Part shown: piece by piece, positions 5,125-5,424 of the stretch | How the letters are laid out: every line of letters begins with the position of its first letter | How positions within the stretch are numbered: the first letter of the stretch is position 1 | DNA from: Gammaproteobacteria bacterium | Lineage (GTDB): Bacteria > Pseudomonadota > Gammaproteobacteria > Immundisolibacterales > Immundisolibacteraceae | Reading direction: 5' to 3' | DNA: 5,424 nucleotides | NCBI GenBank assembly: GCA_003645395.1 | Contig: QNFC01000132.1 | Coordinates: forward strand, 1 to 5,424 | Notes under the pieces: generated by a model | What the model saw: only the letters and a program-made list of their open reading frames with translations | The model's database searches: none | Told to the model about the DNA's origin: nothing | Program-made: the position numbers and the translations under genes

Positions 5125-5424
5125 CTTCATTGAAACCCTACCTAATTCGTTCTATATATGAATGGATACTGGATAACCAGTTAACCCCTCATCTTTTGGT
5201 GGATGCAGAAAATACTGACGCTATCCTACCTCAAGAATATATTGAAGATGGTAAGATTGTACTTAATCTTCGACCCGAGGCTATTCAAGGACTAACGCTA
5301 GGCAATGAAGAAATTCAATTTAATGCTCGTTTCTCTGGCAAAGCAATGCATATCATTACACCTACCACAGCAGTACTAGCTATCTATGCTAAAGAAAATG
5401 GTAAAGGAATGATCTTTGACCCGG
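5121..5424 (+). CDS. sspB: ClpXP protease specificity-enhancing factor SspB (partial)
   Basis: Adaptor that binds ssrA-tagged proteins from stalled ribosomes and hands them to ClpXP. Only the first 101 codons are present; the gene runs off the right edge. KPYLIRSIYEWILDNQLTPHL (5-25) closely matches the E. coli N-terminus, and EIQFNARFSG (64-73), TAVLAIYAKENG (83-94) and MIFDP (97-101) cover most of the folded dimerising, tag-binding domain. The flexible tail and C-terminal ClpX-binding motif would lie beyond the window. The ATG overlaps the sspA stop as ATGA. There is no clear Shine-Dalgarno, so translation probably depends on termination of sspA. Confidence 0.95.
   Translation, partial: MTSLKPYLIRSIYEWILDNQLTPHLLVDAENTDAILPQEYIEDGKIVLNLRPEAIQGLTLGNEEIQFNARFSGKAMHIITPTTAVLAIYAKENGKGMIFDP

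Overview
The window looks like part of a gammaproteobacterial chromosome. The evidence is the gene content and order (hisC, then petA-petB-petC, then sspA-sspB), the close match of the last two proteins to the E. coli stringent starvation proteins as I remember them, and the beta/gamma-type cytochrome b. The DNA is AT-rich by eye. I cannot name the genus. All genes are on the + strand and look intact, except the last, which runs off the right edge.

Layout: 1-90 is a leader with eight perfect copies of the heptamer TTCGCCT, open in all three forward frames. 91-1179 is hisC (histidinol-phosphate aminotransferase). 1180-1627 is a gap of about 450 bp. It holds what looks like a decayed dispersed palindromic element, two candidate promoters, a pair of direct repeats one helical turn apart, and a 5'-UTR hairpin before the petA ribosome binding site. 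1628-4343 is a tight petABC operon for the three core subunits of the cytochrome bc1 complex (ATGA overlap between petA and petB, 2-nt gap between petB and petC). 4344-4488 holds a short tandem duplication, a hairpin and a strong extended -10 promoter. 4489-5124 is sspA, starting at GTG, and it overlaps sspB (5121 to the edge) by ATGA.

Functionally, hisC belongs to histidine biosynthesis and is probably the tail of an upstream his cluster. PetA, PetB and PetC together oxidise quinol, reduce cytochrome c and pump protons. SspA is a GST-fold protein that binds RNA polymerase, and SspB delivers ssrA-tagged proteins to ClpXP. SspA/SspB commonly sit beside petABC in beta/gammaproteobacteria, but here they have their own promoter.

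I found no wholly new gene system. The most unusual items are the heptamer array abutting hisC, the PSWY variant of the cytochrome b Qo motif, the C-terminal extension of cytochrome b, and the layered regulatory structure before petA.
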